Shown: piece by piece, positions 1 to 5,610 of the stretch | Layout of the letters: each line of letters starts with the position of its first letter | Numbering within the stretch: position 1 is the first letter of the stretch | NCBI GenBank assembly: GCA_002482685.1 | Contig: DLGL01000004.1 | Location: 1-7,465 of the forward strand | Reading direction: 5' to 3' | Origin: Bacteriovoracaceae bacterium UBA7695 | GTDB lineage: Bacteria > Bdellovibrionota > Bacteriovoracia > Bacteriovoracales > Bacteriovoracaceae | DNA: 7,465 nt | Made by a program: the position numbers and the translations under genes | Notes under the pieces: generated by a model | The model's input: only the letters and a program-made list of their open reading frames with translations | Databases searched by the model: none | What the model was told of the DNA's origin: nothing

Positions 1-1
1 G

Positions 2-1300
2 AAAGAAATTTCTGGGGCCGGGTTTGCCAGCCGTCATGATCCTCTAGGAGATTTTCTCTACGGGATGGAAGTTTGTGTAGATCCAGAATTTCGAGGGCAA
101 AAAATAGGTGAGCGCCTCTATAATGAAAGAAGAAAGCTTTCTCAGAAGCTAAAATTAAAAGGAATTCTATTCGGAGCGAGAATCCCTGGATTTGGTAAAA
201 AGAAGAAAATCTATCCTACGCCAGAGCTCTATCTCGAGGCAGTAAAATCCCGCATCATAAAAGATCCTACTATTAGTTTTCAGATGAAAAATGGTTTCGA
301 ACCTTTGATGATTCTTCGAAATTATCTGCCTTCAGATGAGGATTCTCATGGGTGTGCAGTCCTCATGAGGTGGGATAACCCACTCATAGATCCCCAGGGG
401 AATAGACACTATATCGAAGACCATAAAGATAAGGTCCGAATTTGTACTATTAATTTTGAACAAAGAAGGATTTCTTCTTTCGACGAATTTCAAGCTATCG
501 CTGAGTATTTTATTGGCGTGGCCGCAGATTATAAGTCTGACTTTGTGGTCTTTCCGGAATTTGTAACGATGTCCCTTCTTTCTATTATGAATAAAAAGCT
601 TGATCCTGTTCAGTCTCTTGAGCATCTTGCCCAGTACACTGAGCCTTTTAAAAAATTCATGAGTGAAGCCTCTGTGAAGTACAACACCAATATTATTGGT
701 GGAACGCATATGGAAAGGGATTCAGAAGGACACATGAGAAATGTGTGCTACATCTTTTTGCGAGATGGGTCCGTACATCAGCAGCTTAAGCTGCATCCTA
801 CACCTACGGAAAGAGATTGGTGGGATGTGCGTGGAGGCGATAAGCTGTCCGTGATCAATACTGACAAAGGCCCAATTGGTGTTCTCATTTGTTACGATTC
901 AGAATTCCCGGAATTAACCCGTCACCTTGTAGATCAGGGTGCGAAGATCATTTTTGTTCCTTTTGCTACAGACACTCGTCAGGGTTACTTGCGTGTTCGG
1001 TACTGTTGTCAGGCCAGAACCATCGAGAATCAATGTTATTTTGTTTTATCAGGAAATACCGGGAATTTACCTCGCGTACAGAATATGGATATCAGTTATG
1101 GTCAAAGTTGCATTTTGACCCCATCGGATTTTCCATTTGCTAAAGATGGTATTGCTGCTGAAACTGATACGAATGCGGAAATGGTTGCAATTGCTGACTT
1201 GAGTATTAGTGAACTCATTAAGGCCAGAAATAATGGTACGGTTAGAAACTTAAAAGACAGACGTCATGATTTATATAGCGTTACCTGGAAAGGAAGATAG
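2..1300 (+). CDS. GNAT acetyltransferase / carbon-nitrogen hydrolase (nitrilase) fusion, 5' partial
   Basis: The frame is open to the left edge, so the true start lies outside; the ATG at 65 falls inside GNAT motif A and is internal. Numbering from that Met, residues 1-30 hold the acetyl-CoA-binding motif (DPEFRGQKIGERLY). From about 123 to the end is a nitrilase-superfamily domain with the complete Glu-Lys-Cys triad: E165 in FPEF, K242 in LKLHPTP and C276 in LICYDSEFPE. The spacings (77 and 34 residues) suit the family. Nitrilase-fold enzymes cleave nitriles or amides through a cysteine thioester. The same domain order occurs in Bacillus subtilis YhcX, about 510 residues, against 432 visible here. 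No signal peptide can be judged because the N-terminus is missing; the fold is normally cytoplasmic. The substrate of either domain is unknown. The fusion is secure, the function is not. Confidence 0.93.
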   Translation, partial: KEISGAGFASRHDPLGDFLYGMEVCVDPEFRGQKIGERLYNERRKLSQKLKLKGILFGARIPGFGKKKKIYPTPELYLEAVKSRIIKDPTISFQMKNGFEPLMILRNYLPSDEDSHGCAVLMRWDNPLIDPQGNRHYIEDHKDKVRICTINFEQRRISSFDEFQAIAEYFIGVAADYKSDFVVFPEFVTMSLLSIMNKKLDPVQSLEHLAQYTEPFKKFMSEASVKYNTNIIGGTHMERDSEGHMRNVCYIFLRDGSVHQQLKLHPTPTERDWWDVRGGDKLSVINTDKGPIGVLICYDSEFPELTRHLVDQGAKIIFVPFATDTRQGYLRVRYCCQARTIENQCYFVLSGNTGNLPRVQNMDISYGQSCILTPSDFPFAKDGIAAETDTNAEMVAIADLSISELIKARNNGTVRNLKDRRHDLYSVTWKGR

Positions 1301-1390
1301 TTTTTATGGGTAGAACTGATCAGCCCATCCGTCAAAACGTAAACTTTAAAAGGTGCAAATGCCTCAACGCTTATTGGGAAGTATCGAAGT
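1301..1390. other. convergent intergenic gap with a weak hairpin and no clear terminator
   Basis: This gap lies between the stop codons of the nitrilase fusion and the convergent peptidase. A short stem, ATGGGT at 1306-1311 against GCCCAT at 1323-1328 with one G-T pair, encloses most of the palindrome CTGATCAG (1316-1323). A five-T run lies before the stem on the plus strand and none follows on either strand, so it does not fit an intrinsic terminator in either direction. How the two convergent transcripts end is not visible. Confidence 0.4.
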
Positions 1391-2701
1391 TTAGTGAGTT
1401 TTTAATTCAACATTAGCCATTTGCATGAGGGCGACGGCACCTACTTGAGCGATGTTAGCGAAGTAATCGAAGTTGATCGTTTCAACTTTGTCACATTTTG
1501 CGTGATAGCACGGATTCACATCACTATCTTTTTCTCTGATCTCAATGGCCATAACTGCTGGTCGCCCATACTGCCAATAGCGAATGTGATCGCTCCTGCG
1601 TCGGCAGGCATTAATATTGCTCAGAGGAACCGCTGAGCCTTTGATCGTTGAACTCATCAACTCTTCAATCTTATTTGATGAGTTTTCGTTGCAATGAAGT
1701 ATATGAAATTTGCCATCACTATTACTGTCGTAGCCAATCATATCGTAGTGAATGGCCGCCACCAGATTCTTTATCTCACCTGATTTGGCCAGTGAACTCA
1801 TATAGGCACCTGAGCCAACAAGACCATCTTCTTCTTCATCAAAACCCAGGATACGGAGTCCATACTGATGGGTTAAAGTTGAAAAAACCTTTGCTGTGGC
1901 TATCAGAGCGGCTACACCAGTTCCATCATCGTCAGCACCAGCATTTCCTACAGAATCGATATGGGCCGAAATAACGACAAATTTATCCGCTTCGGTTCCG
2001 TCTTTCTGGGCCACAAAATTGATCCCAGCAGACGATGAATTATACGTGTGAGTCCAGGTTTTAAATCCCAAAAGCTCGAGCTCTTGTTTAAGGTAGGCCC
2101 GAATGGCATTCCTTCCTGCTTTTGAGCCCCGTTCTTTAATGAGAATATTTTGATTATTTACGGAGATAGGTTTTACGCCGGTGATAAATTCTAATTTGTC
2201 TTTAAGGTAAGTTCCGTTAAATTGCGATTTCACAAAATTCAGATACGCTTCGGAATTTTTCTCAGTGAATTTAATCACCGTTTTAGTATCTGTTTTAAAA
2301 GTTTTTTCTTCCTGACTAACTTTAGCAAGTTTGAGCCCGTACATATGGTCATAGTGCTCAACCTCACTTTTTTTGAGACCTTGAAAAATCAGATAGTCAC
2401 CAACCTTACCCAATAGGGAAGGGAGCTTACCTTTTTTATACTTAGCGCTAACTCCGTCATCAAGAACGGCCACATAAAGATCTTCCAGGTCATTGAGCTC
2501 TAATTGGATATTTTTACTTTTAGCATGGGCCCTACTTGCAATAACTATCTCAGTGGCACCTTGAGGATATTTGTCAAAAAAAGTCTCTGTTTTTCCTACT
2601 TGATCGACAAAGATCACATAGGTTTTTCTTGAATCACTTAAGGCAGAAATGGTGATTGAAATAAGCACAATGAGAAGAATTAGTTTAAGAGAATTATTCA
2701 T
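1391..2701 (-). CDS. secreted M28-family zinc peptidase (aminopeptidase-like)
   Basis: The protein has 436 residues starting at the ATG at 2701. AAGGTGG (2707-2713) gives AAGG spaced 8 nt from this ATG; an in-frame GTG at 2710 has no usable ribosome site. Residues about 5-22 form a hydrophobic Sec signal, with cleavage plausible near ALS-DS. There is no lipobox. A prodomain-like stretch of unknown fold runs to about 180. The M28 co-catalytic zinc domain follows: H247 in SAHIDS, the GADDDGTG cluster (D257-D259), catalytic E290 and ligand E291 in EEDGLVGS, D320 in HYDMIGY, SDHIRYW at 370-376, and H400 in NPCYHAKCD. All expected metal ligands are present, so it should be active, removing N-terminal residues from peptides in the periplasm or outside the cell. 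It is divergent from the lipoprotein/LysR pair and may be their regulatory target. Substrate preference cannot be read from sequence. Confidence 0.93.
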   Translation of the reverse strand: MNNSLKLILLIVLISITISALSDSRKTYVIFVDQVGKTETFFDKYPQGATEIVIASRAHAKSKNIQLELNDLEDLYVAVLDDGVSAKYKKGKLPSLLGKVGDYLIFQGLKKSEVEHYDHMYGLKLAKVSQEEKTFKTDTKTVIKFTEKNSEAYLNFVKSQFNGTYLKDKLEFITGVKPISVNNQNILIKERGSKAGRNAIRAYLKQELELLGFKTWTHTYNSSSAGINFVAQKDGTEADKFVVISAHIDSVGNAGADDDGTGVAALIATAKVFSTLTHQYGLRILGFDEEEDGLVGSGAYMSSLAKSGEIKNLVAAIHYDMIGYDSNSDGKFHILHCNENSSNKIEELMSSTIKGSAVPLSNINACRRRSDHIRYWQYGRPAVMAIEIREKDSDVNPCYHAKCDKVETINFDYFANIAQVGAVALMQMANVELKTH

Positions 2702-2706
2702 GTGAT

Positions 2707-2713
2707 CCACCTT
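2707..2713 (-). promoter_or_regulatory. ribosome binding site that fixes the peptidase start
   Basis: On the minus strand AAGGTGG precedes the ATG at 2701, with 8 nt between AAGG and the start. This favours the ATG over the upstream in-frame GTG at 2710, which lies inside the site itself. Confidence 0.6.
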
Positions 2714-2760
2714 CGATTAGTTGATAATGTAATCAAGTTTTAGGTGGTTAGTCTAGGTTC

Positions 2761-2804
2761 AATACAAATAAGCATCTTGTATTGTTTAAAGAGATACAAG
2801 TTGT
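2761..2804. promoter_or_regulatory. candidate operator: alternating ATACAA/TTGTAT half-sites
   Basis: Three exact six-base half-sites alternate in orientation: ATACAA 2762-2767, TTGTAT 2777-2782 and ATACAA 2794-2799. A partial fourth, TTGT, follows at 2801-2804. They build two overlapping perfect dyads that share the middle arm: AATACAA/TTGTATT with a 9-nt spacer (2761-2783) and CTTGTAT/ATACAAG with an 11-nt spacer (2776-2800). The array starts 60 bp upstream of the peptidase start and ends 150 bp upstream of the lipoprotein start. Multi-half-site operators between divergent genes are typical of LysR-type regulators, and one is encoded at 3107. Binding by that protein is inference. Confidence 0.45.
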
Positions 2805-2944
2805 CGAGTTTATCTGTTTTGAGAATGTCGAAAATATAGTATCATGGACAGCATGGGGAGTAGCTCACTCATAACGAGTCTTCAAGTCGTCATCACGGTT
2901 TCCACCCGATTTGAATATAAAGAGCAAGACCATAGATATGGCAT

Positions 2945-2949
2945 GGAGG
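2945..2949 (+). promoter_or_regulatory. ribosome binding site that fixes the lipoprotein start
   Basis: GGAGG lies 5 nt before the ATG at 2955. It is the strongest Shine-Dalgarno match in this stretch. It excludes the longer in-frame reading from the ATG at 2844, which has no ribosome site and would bury the lipoprotein signal in the interior. Confidence 0.75.
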
Positions 2950-2954
2950 TTTTT

Positions 2955-3107
2955 ATGTCTAATTTATTGGTTTTAATTATTGCTACGATTTTAGTATCTT
3001 GTGCTTCTTTAGAGGGGCGCCAGCAGGGAGAACAATCATCTCCCGGGTATCAGTTTGGAAGGCAAATGGATGAAAGATCTCTCAAAGCTAGCTTTATGGA
3101 GCGTTAA
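2955..3107 (+). CDS. small lipoprotein of 50 residues, unknown function
   Basis: A short positively neutral start is followed by a hydrophobic stretch (residues 4-13) and the lipobox LVSC, with the lipidated cysteine at C16. This is a textbook signal peptidase II site. The mature part is only 35 residues, hydrophilic, rich in Gln, Glu, Arg and Ser, with no recognisable domain. Residue +2 after the cysteine is Ala, not Asp, which under the usual rule predicts sorting to the outer membrane. The stop codon overlaps the LysR start by one base (TAATG), so the two genes are almost certainly cotranscribed and translationally coupled. I do not recognise the family. It could be an envelope sensor or accessory for the regulator's response, or simply a small structural lipoprotein; nothing in the sequence decides this. 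Confidence 0.8.
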   Translation: MSNLLVLIIATILVSCASLEGRQQGEQSSPGYQFGRQMDERSLKASFMER

Positions 3108-3994
3108 TGTCTAAGCAATGGATAAACTACCATCACCTGTACTACTTCATGACGATTGCAGAATTAAATAGTATCTCCAAAGCTGCTGATAAATTGCTGC
3201 TTGGGCAACCTACTTTAAGTGCTCAGCTCAAGCAGTTTGAAGACAGTCTTGGGGTTCAGCTATTTGAGAGGCAACATAAAAAACTCATTCTGACTGAACA
3301 CGGGAAGCTCGCTCTTGAGTATGCAAGAAATATTTTCAAAATGGGAGGGGAGATGTATGAAGCCCTTCACGACAGACTCAAACCTAGCAAGATTAACATT
3401 CAACTAGGAGCCTTGGACAGCATCCCTAAACAAGTCATGCTCCAGCTTACACAAGCGGCTCTAAAAATCGCACCTTGCTCAATCTCGTTGGTTGAAGGGA
3501 AATTTGAAGAACTCATGAGAGATTTAACCTCTCATAAAGTAGATTTAGCAATTTCAAATTTTCTTCCTAGATTAGAAGCCACCAAGGGGATGTATCATAA
3601 GGTTATTTCAAAGCGTCCACTTGGTATTTACGGTAGTCCTGAGTATAAATCGTTGAGAAAGAAATTCCCACAATCACTTAACGATCAGCCCATAGTTCTA
3701 CCTACCTTTGACAGTCAGATGAGATATGATCTGGAGCATTGGCTCAGACTGAATGAAATTTCAATTGATGTTATAGCTGAAACTCAGGATACGGCCTTGA
3801 AAAAATTAATGGCCACTAATAGCATGGCGATGATTCCAGCAGCATCGCATACAGTTCAAAGGCAGGTTCTTTCTGGAGAACTTATCCTTATCGGTGAATT
3901 GAGTAATGTCACCGAAGAACTCTATCTACTATCTGCTCATCGAAAGATTGCAAATCCGATAGCTGCTCAGTTAATGAAAACCTTCACTCTTTAA
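3107..3994 (+). CDS. LysR-type transcriptional regulator, NhaR-like
   Basis: The protein has 295 residues, close to the roughly 300 of Escherichia coli NhaR. Residues about 6-65 form the LysR winged helix-turn-helix: INYHHLYYF opening, then SISKAADKLLLGQPTLSAQLKQ and LGVQLFER. The opening and the ending (ELYLLSAHRKIANPIAAQLM) resemble NhaR more than generic LysR proteins. Residues about 95-295 form the periplasmic-binding-protein-like effector domain. GGAG at 3098-3101 lies 5 nt before the ATG, and that start overlaps the lipoprotein stop. LysR regulators bind DNA as tetramers and often control a divergent gene, here the M28 peptidase. In E. coli, NhaR responds to sodium and activates the antiporter gene nhaA, but no antiporter is in view, so the ligand and regulon remain open. 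The family is secure; NhaR orthology is not. Confidence 0.93.
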   Translation: MSKQWINYHHLYYFMTIAELNSISKAADKLLLGQPTLSAQLKQFEDSLGVQLFERQHKKLILTEHGKLALEYARNIFKMGGEMYEALHDRLKPSKINIQLGALDSIPKQVMLQLTQAALKIAPCSISLVEGKFEELMRDLTSHKVDLAISNFLPRLEATKGMYHKVISKRPLGIYGSPEYKSLRKKFPQSLNDQPIVLPTFDSQMRYDLEHWLRLNEISIDVIAETQDTALKKLMATNSMAMIPAASHTVQRQVLSGELILIGELSNVTEELYLLSAHRKIANPIAAQLMKTFTL

Positions 3995-4056
3995 TTTAAT
4001 TGTATCTTTAAACCCTGTATTTATTAAAACGAATCAATCTATATTCTTTATCCATT

Positions 4057-4085
4057 TTCACAATTCTAAAAAACAGCTTTAAAAT
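4057..4085 (+). promoter_or_regulatory. sigma-70-like promoter of the HPF-like/baeRF-like operon
   Basis: TTCACA (4057-4062) and TAAAAT (4080-4085) are separated by exactly 17 bp, and each matches five of six consensus bases. A start near A4092 would give a leader of about 37 nt to the TTG start at 4129. It stands in the 113-134 bp gap after the LysR gene, in which I see no intrinsic terminator, so some readthrough is possible. Confidence 0.6.
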
Positions 4086-4116
4086 CATCTTATAGCTTCC
4101 ACAAATAATGTGGAGT

Positions 4117-4121
4117 GAGGA
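4117..4121 (+). promoter_or_regulatory. ribosome binding site pointing to a TTG start
   Basis: GAGGA lies 7 nt before the TTG at 4129 and 10 nt before the adjacent TTG at 4132. The in-frame ATG at 4108 lies upstream of this site and has no Shine-Dalgarno sequence of its own, which favours a TTG start. Confidence 0.5.
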
Positions 4122-4128
4122 TGGTAGA

Positions 4129-4485
4129 TTGTTGAAGATTGTTTTTAAAAATATAGAATCATCTCAACTTTCTAAAACTTTTATTCAAGAAAGGATCATT
4201 CCTGTTCTTGATAAATTTCCATCGCTGAAAGGCCATCGGATCACTTTAACGATTGAGATGGAGAACTCACCTAAACAATTTGATCCAGACTTGTTTTCAG
4301 TAAGTTCAATGATTAGTGGGAAGAGCTTCAAGGGGCTTAAGATAAAACGGTCGTCATGCAATTTTTATCATGCCATTGCAGCGCTTGCGGACGGGCTTAA
4401 CGAACTCTTAGGCGTTGAGAATGATCGTCTGATTAAAAGTCTCAAGAGACAAAAAATTGTAACAGGAGAGAATATTTATGAGTAA
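4129..4485 (+). CDS. HPF/RaiA-like ribosome-associated protein (S30AE fold), probable TTG start
   Basis: From TTG 4129 the protein has 118 residues; from ATG 4108 it would have 125. The TTG is preferred because of GAGGA at 4117-4121 and because the protein then begins directly with the first strand, as HPF does. The predicted order matches the S30AE fold: strand 2-8 (LKIVFKN), helix 12-30, strand 36-45 (HRITLTIEME), strands near 55-63 and 67-74, helix 78-95 (NFYHAIAALADGLNELLG). The length fits short HPF/YfiA proteins, which bind the 30S decoding region and silence ribosomes in stationary phase. Sequence similarity is weak, so the call rests on fold pattern. The 3' end overlaps the next gene by 8 bp, indicating coupling. 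It may be a diverged paralogue rather than the housekeeping factor; an unrelated alpha-beta protein is the alternative. Confidence 0.6.
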   Translation: MLKIVFKNIESSQLSKTFIQERIIPVLDKFPSLKGHRITLTIEMENSPKQFDPDLFSVSSMISGKSFKGLKIKRSSCNFYHAIAALADGLNELLGVENDRLIKSLKRQKIVTGENIYE

Positions 4486-5506
4486 TGTTTATCATGATCA
4501 TTTAGAACATTTAAGAAGTATCAAAATAGGGAATTCTCCAGCTATTTCCATGTATATACCTTTGAAATGGACAGATTCTACACCAGGAAAGATTTTTTTA
4601 GCCTTGGTTAAAGCAGCCGATGGTCTCCTGACGAAAGGTGGATCCCCTGAGTTGGATATAAGTACGCCTGAATGGGATCTTTGGACGAAACAGGGAACAA
4701 TAACTCTGGCAATATTCCATCATGCAGGAGTTACACATTTTATTCCTATACCAACTCGCATGCAACCTAGAGTTGTGGTGGCTAACAGCTTTCATGTGAA
4801 GCCGATTTTAACAGCGGCTCATGAGTACATTGATGCCCTTCTTCTCCACTTTAACGAAAGTGGGGCAAGCTTATACAGAATTAACCCGATTGGTGAGAAT
4901 TTGATTGATAGTTATTTACCCACGCAGATTATACCAAAGACCGATTGGCCTATGAAAATTAATCGAAGTTCTTTGAGGGAATTCCTTGAGTTTTTAAACC
5001 AAGAGGTTAGGGGCTCAATTCAGGGAACAACAAAAATACTAGGCGTAACAGGTTCTTCGTTCTCAGAATTGAGATCAGAATCATTCTGGAAAAAAACTAA
5101 GTTGCCTATTACATTTCTAGATGATTCATTCAAGATTGCGGTCCCTCAAAATGCCTTTTCTATAATGCGTCTTAGATTATCCCAGATAATAAATGAAAAG
5201 CATTCTCAAGCAGTATCGGATGTATTAAAAGCTGGATCAGCATCTCAGGACATATTATCTGTAAGAGTTCTTGGTCCAAAAATTTTAAATAAGGAAATTA
5301 ACCGGCTGTGTGTTTCGTTGGATGACATGCATTTCGGAGAACTTGATTTAAAGTCAGGGGAAGTAACCGTCAATAAAACACAAAAAAACTCTCAAGATGA
5401 TGACCTCTTGGATGATTTGGTCGAGCTTGCTCTAGAGAATGGAATAAAAGTTAGTGTTGTCCCTAAAAAATATCTGCCTAACGGCAGAAGCTTTGTCGCT
5501 TCATAA
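4478..5506 (+). CDS. bacterial eRF1-like (baeRF-type) protein, putative release/rescue factor relative
   Basis: The protein has 342 residues. ATG 4478 overlaps the previous stop by 8 bp, with AGGAG at 4464-4468 nine nt upstream. Three regions match the layout I know for bacterial archaeo-eukaryotic release-factor-like proteins. The N-terminal domain has AISMYIPL (22-29) and the segment FHVKPIL...ALLLHFNESGASLYRI (105-135). A middle alpha-beta domain spans about 160-250. The C-terminal domain spans about 258-340, with LCVSLDDMHFGELDLKSGEV and ending DLVELALENGIKVSVVPKKYLPNG. No GGQ peptidyl-tRNA hydrolysis motif is present, so activity as a canonical termination factor is doubtful. There is no signal peptide or membrane segment, so it should be cytoplasmic. 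Coupling to an HPF-like gene suggests action on stalled or dormant ribosomes. The assignment comes from remembered family pattern and needs a profile search. Confidence 0.6.
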   Translation: MSNVYHDHLEHLRSIKIGNSPAISMYIPLKWTDSTPGKIFLALVKAADGLLTKGGSPELDISTPEWDLWTKQGTITLAIFHHAGVTHFIPIPTRMQPRVVVANSFHVKPILTAAHEYIDALLLHFNESGASLYRINPIGENLIDSYLPTQIIPKTDWPMKINRSSLREFLEFLNQEVRGSIQGTTKILGVTGSSFSELRSESFWKKTKLPITFLDDSFKIAVPQNAFSIMRLRLSQIINEKHSQAVSDVLKAGSASQDILSVRVLGPKILNKEINRLCVSLDDMHFGELDLKSGEVTVNKTQKNSQDDDLLDDLVELALENGIKVSVVPKKYLPNGRSFVAS

Positions 5507-5517
5507 ATGAGTTTTTT

Positions 5518-5548
5518 ATGGAGGGGAGAGAGCGTCTTACCCTTCCAT
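5518..5548 (+). repeat. inverted repeat / hairpin after the baeRF-like gene
   Basis: ATGGAGGGG (5518-5526) pairs with CCCTTCCAT (5540-5548) as a 9-bp stem with one G-U pair and a 13-nt loop. A six-T run (5512-5517) lies before it and none after it, so it is not a standard intrinsic terminator on the plus strand. It may protect a 3' end or attenuate transcription into the exporter genes; it also buries a very purine-rich GGAGGGG. Confidence 0.5.
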
Positions 5549-5559
5549 TGCTGCTCTGT

Positions 5560-5579
5560 GTATAGATTTAACACTATAC
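5560..5579 (+). promoter_or_regulatory. GTATAG/CTATAC inverted repeat over a possible -10 element
   Basis: GTATAG (5560-5565) and CTATAC (5574-5579) are perfect inverted arms around 8 nt. The right arm contains most of TATACT (5575-5580), a fair -10 match 30 bp before the exporter start. No good -35 stands 16-18 bp upstream (TTGCTG at 5548-5553 is 21 bp away). It could be an activator-dependent promoter with an operator, or chance. Confidence 0.3.
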
Positions 5580-5610
5580 TGAACTTGTATGAAAAAAGTA
5601 AGATTTTAAT

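Noticed and set aside
65..67. ATG at 65 as the start of the GNAT-nitrilase gene
   Set aside because: The frame is open to the left edge, and the residues just after this Met belong to GNAT motif A, which is normally well inside the domain.
332..709. 125-codon minus-strand ORF opposite the nitrilase domain
   Set aside because: The plus strand here encodes conserved nitrilase sequence including the catalytic Glu; the antisense product has no family resemblance and no sign of a start region.
1306..1416. 36-codon plus-strand ORF starting just after the nitrilase gene, with AGGAAG 9 nt upstream
   Set aside because: It runs into the 3' end of the convergent peptidase, its product has no recognisable feature, and a purine-rich stretch at the end of the previous gene is weak evidence.
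2844..2954. Longer reading of the lipoprotein gene from the ATG at 2844 (87 residues)
   Set aside because: It has no ribosome site and would place the lipoprotein signal in the interior; GGAGG at 2945-2949 clearly supports the start at 2955.
3995..4056. Intrinsic terminator after the LysR gene
   Set aside because: The stretch is AT-rich but I could not find a stem followed by a T run.
5518..5565. 15-codon ORF starting at the ATG inside the hairpin after the baeRF-like gene
   Set aside because: It has no ribosome site before it and no recognisable peptide pattern; the hairpin explains the sequence better.
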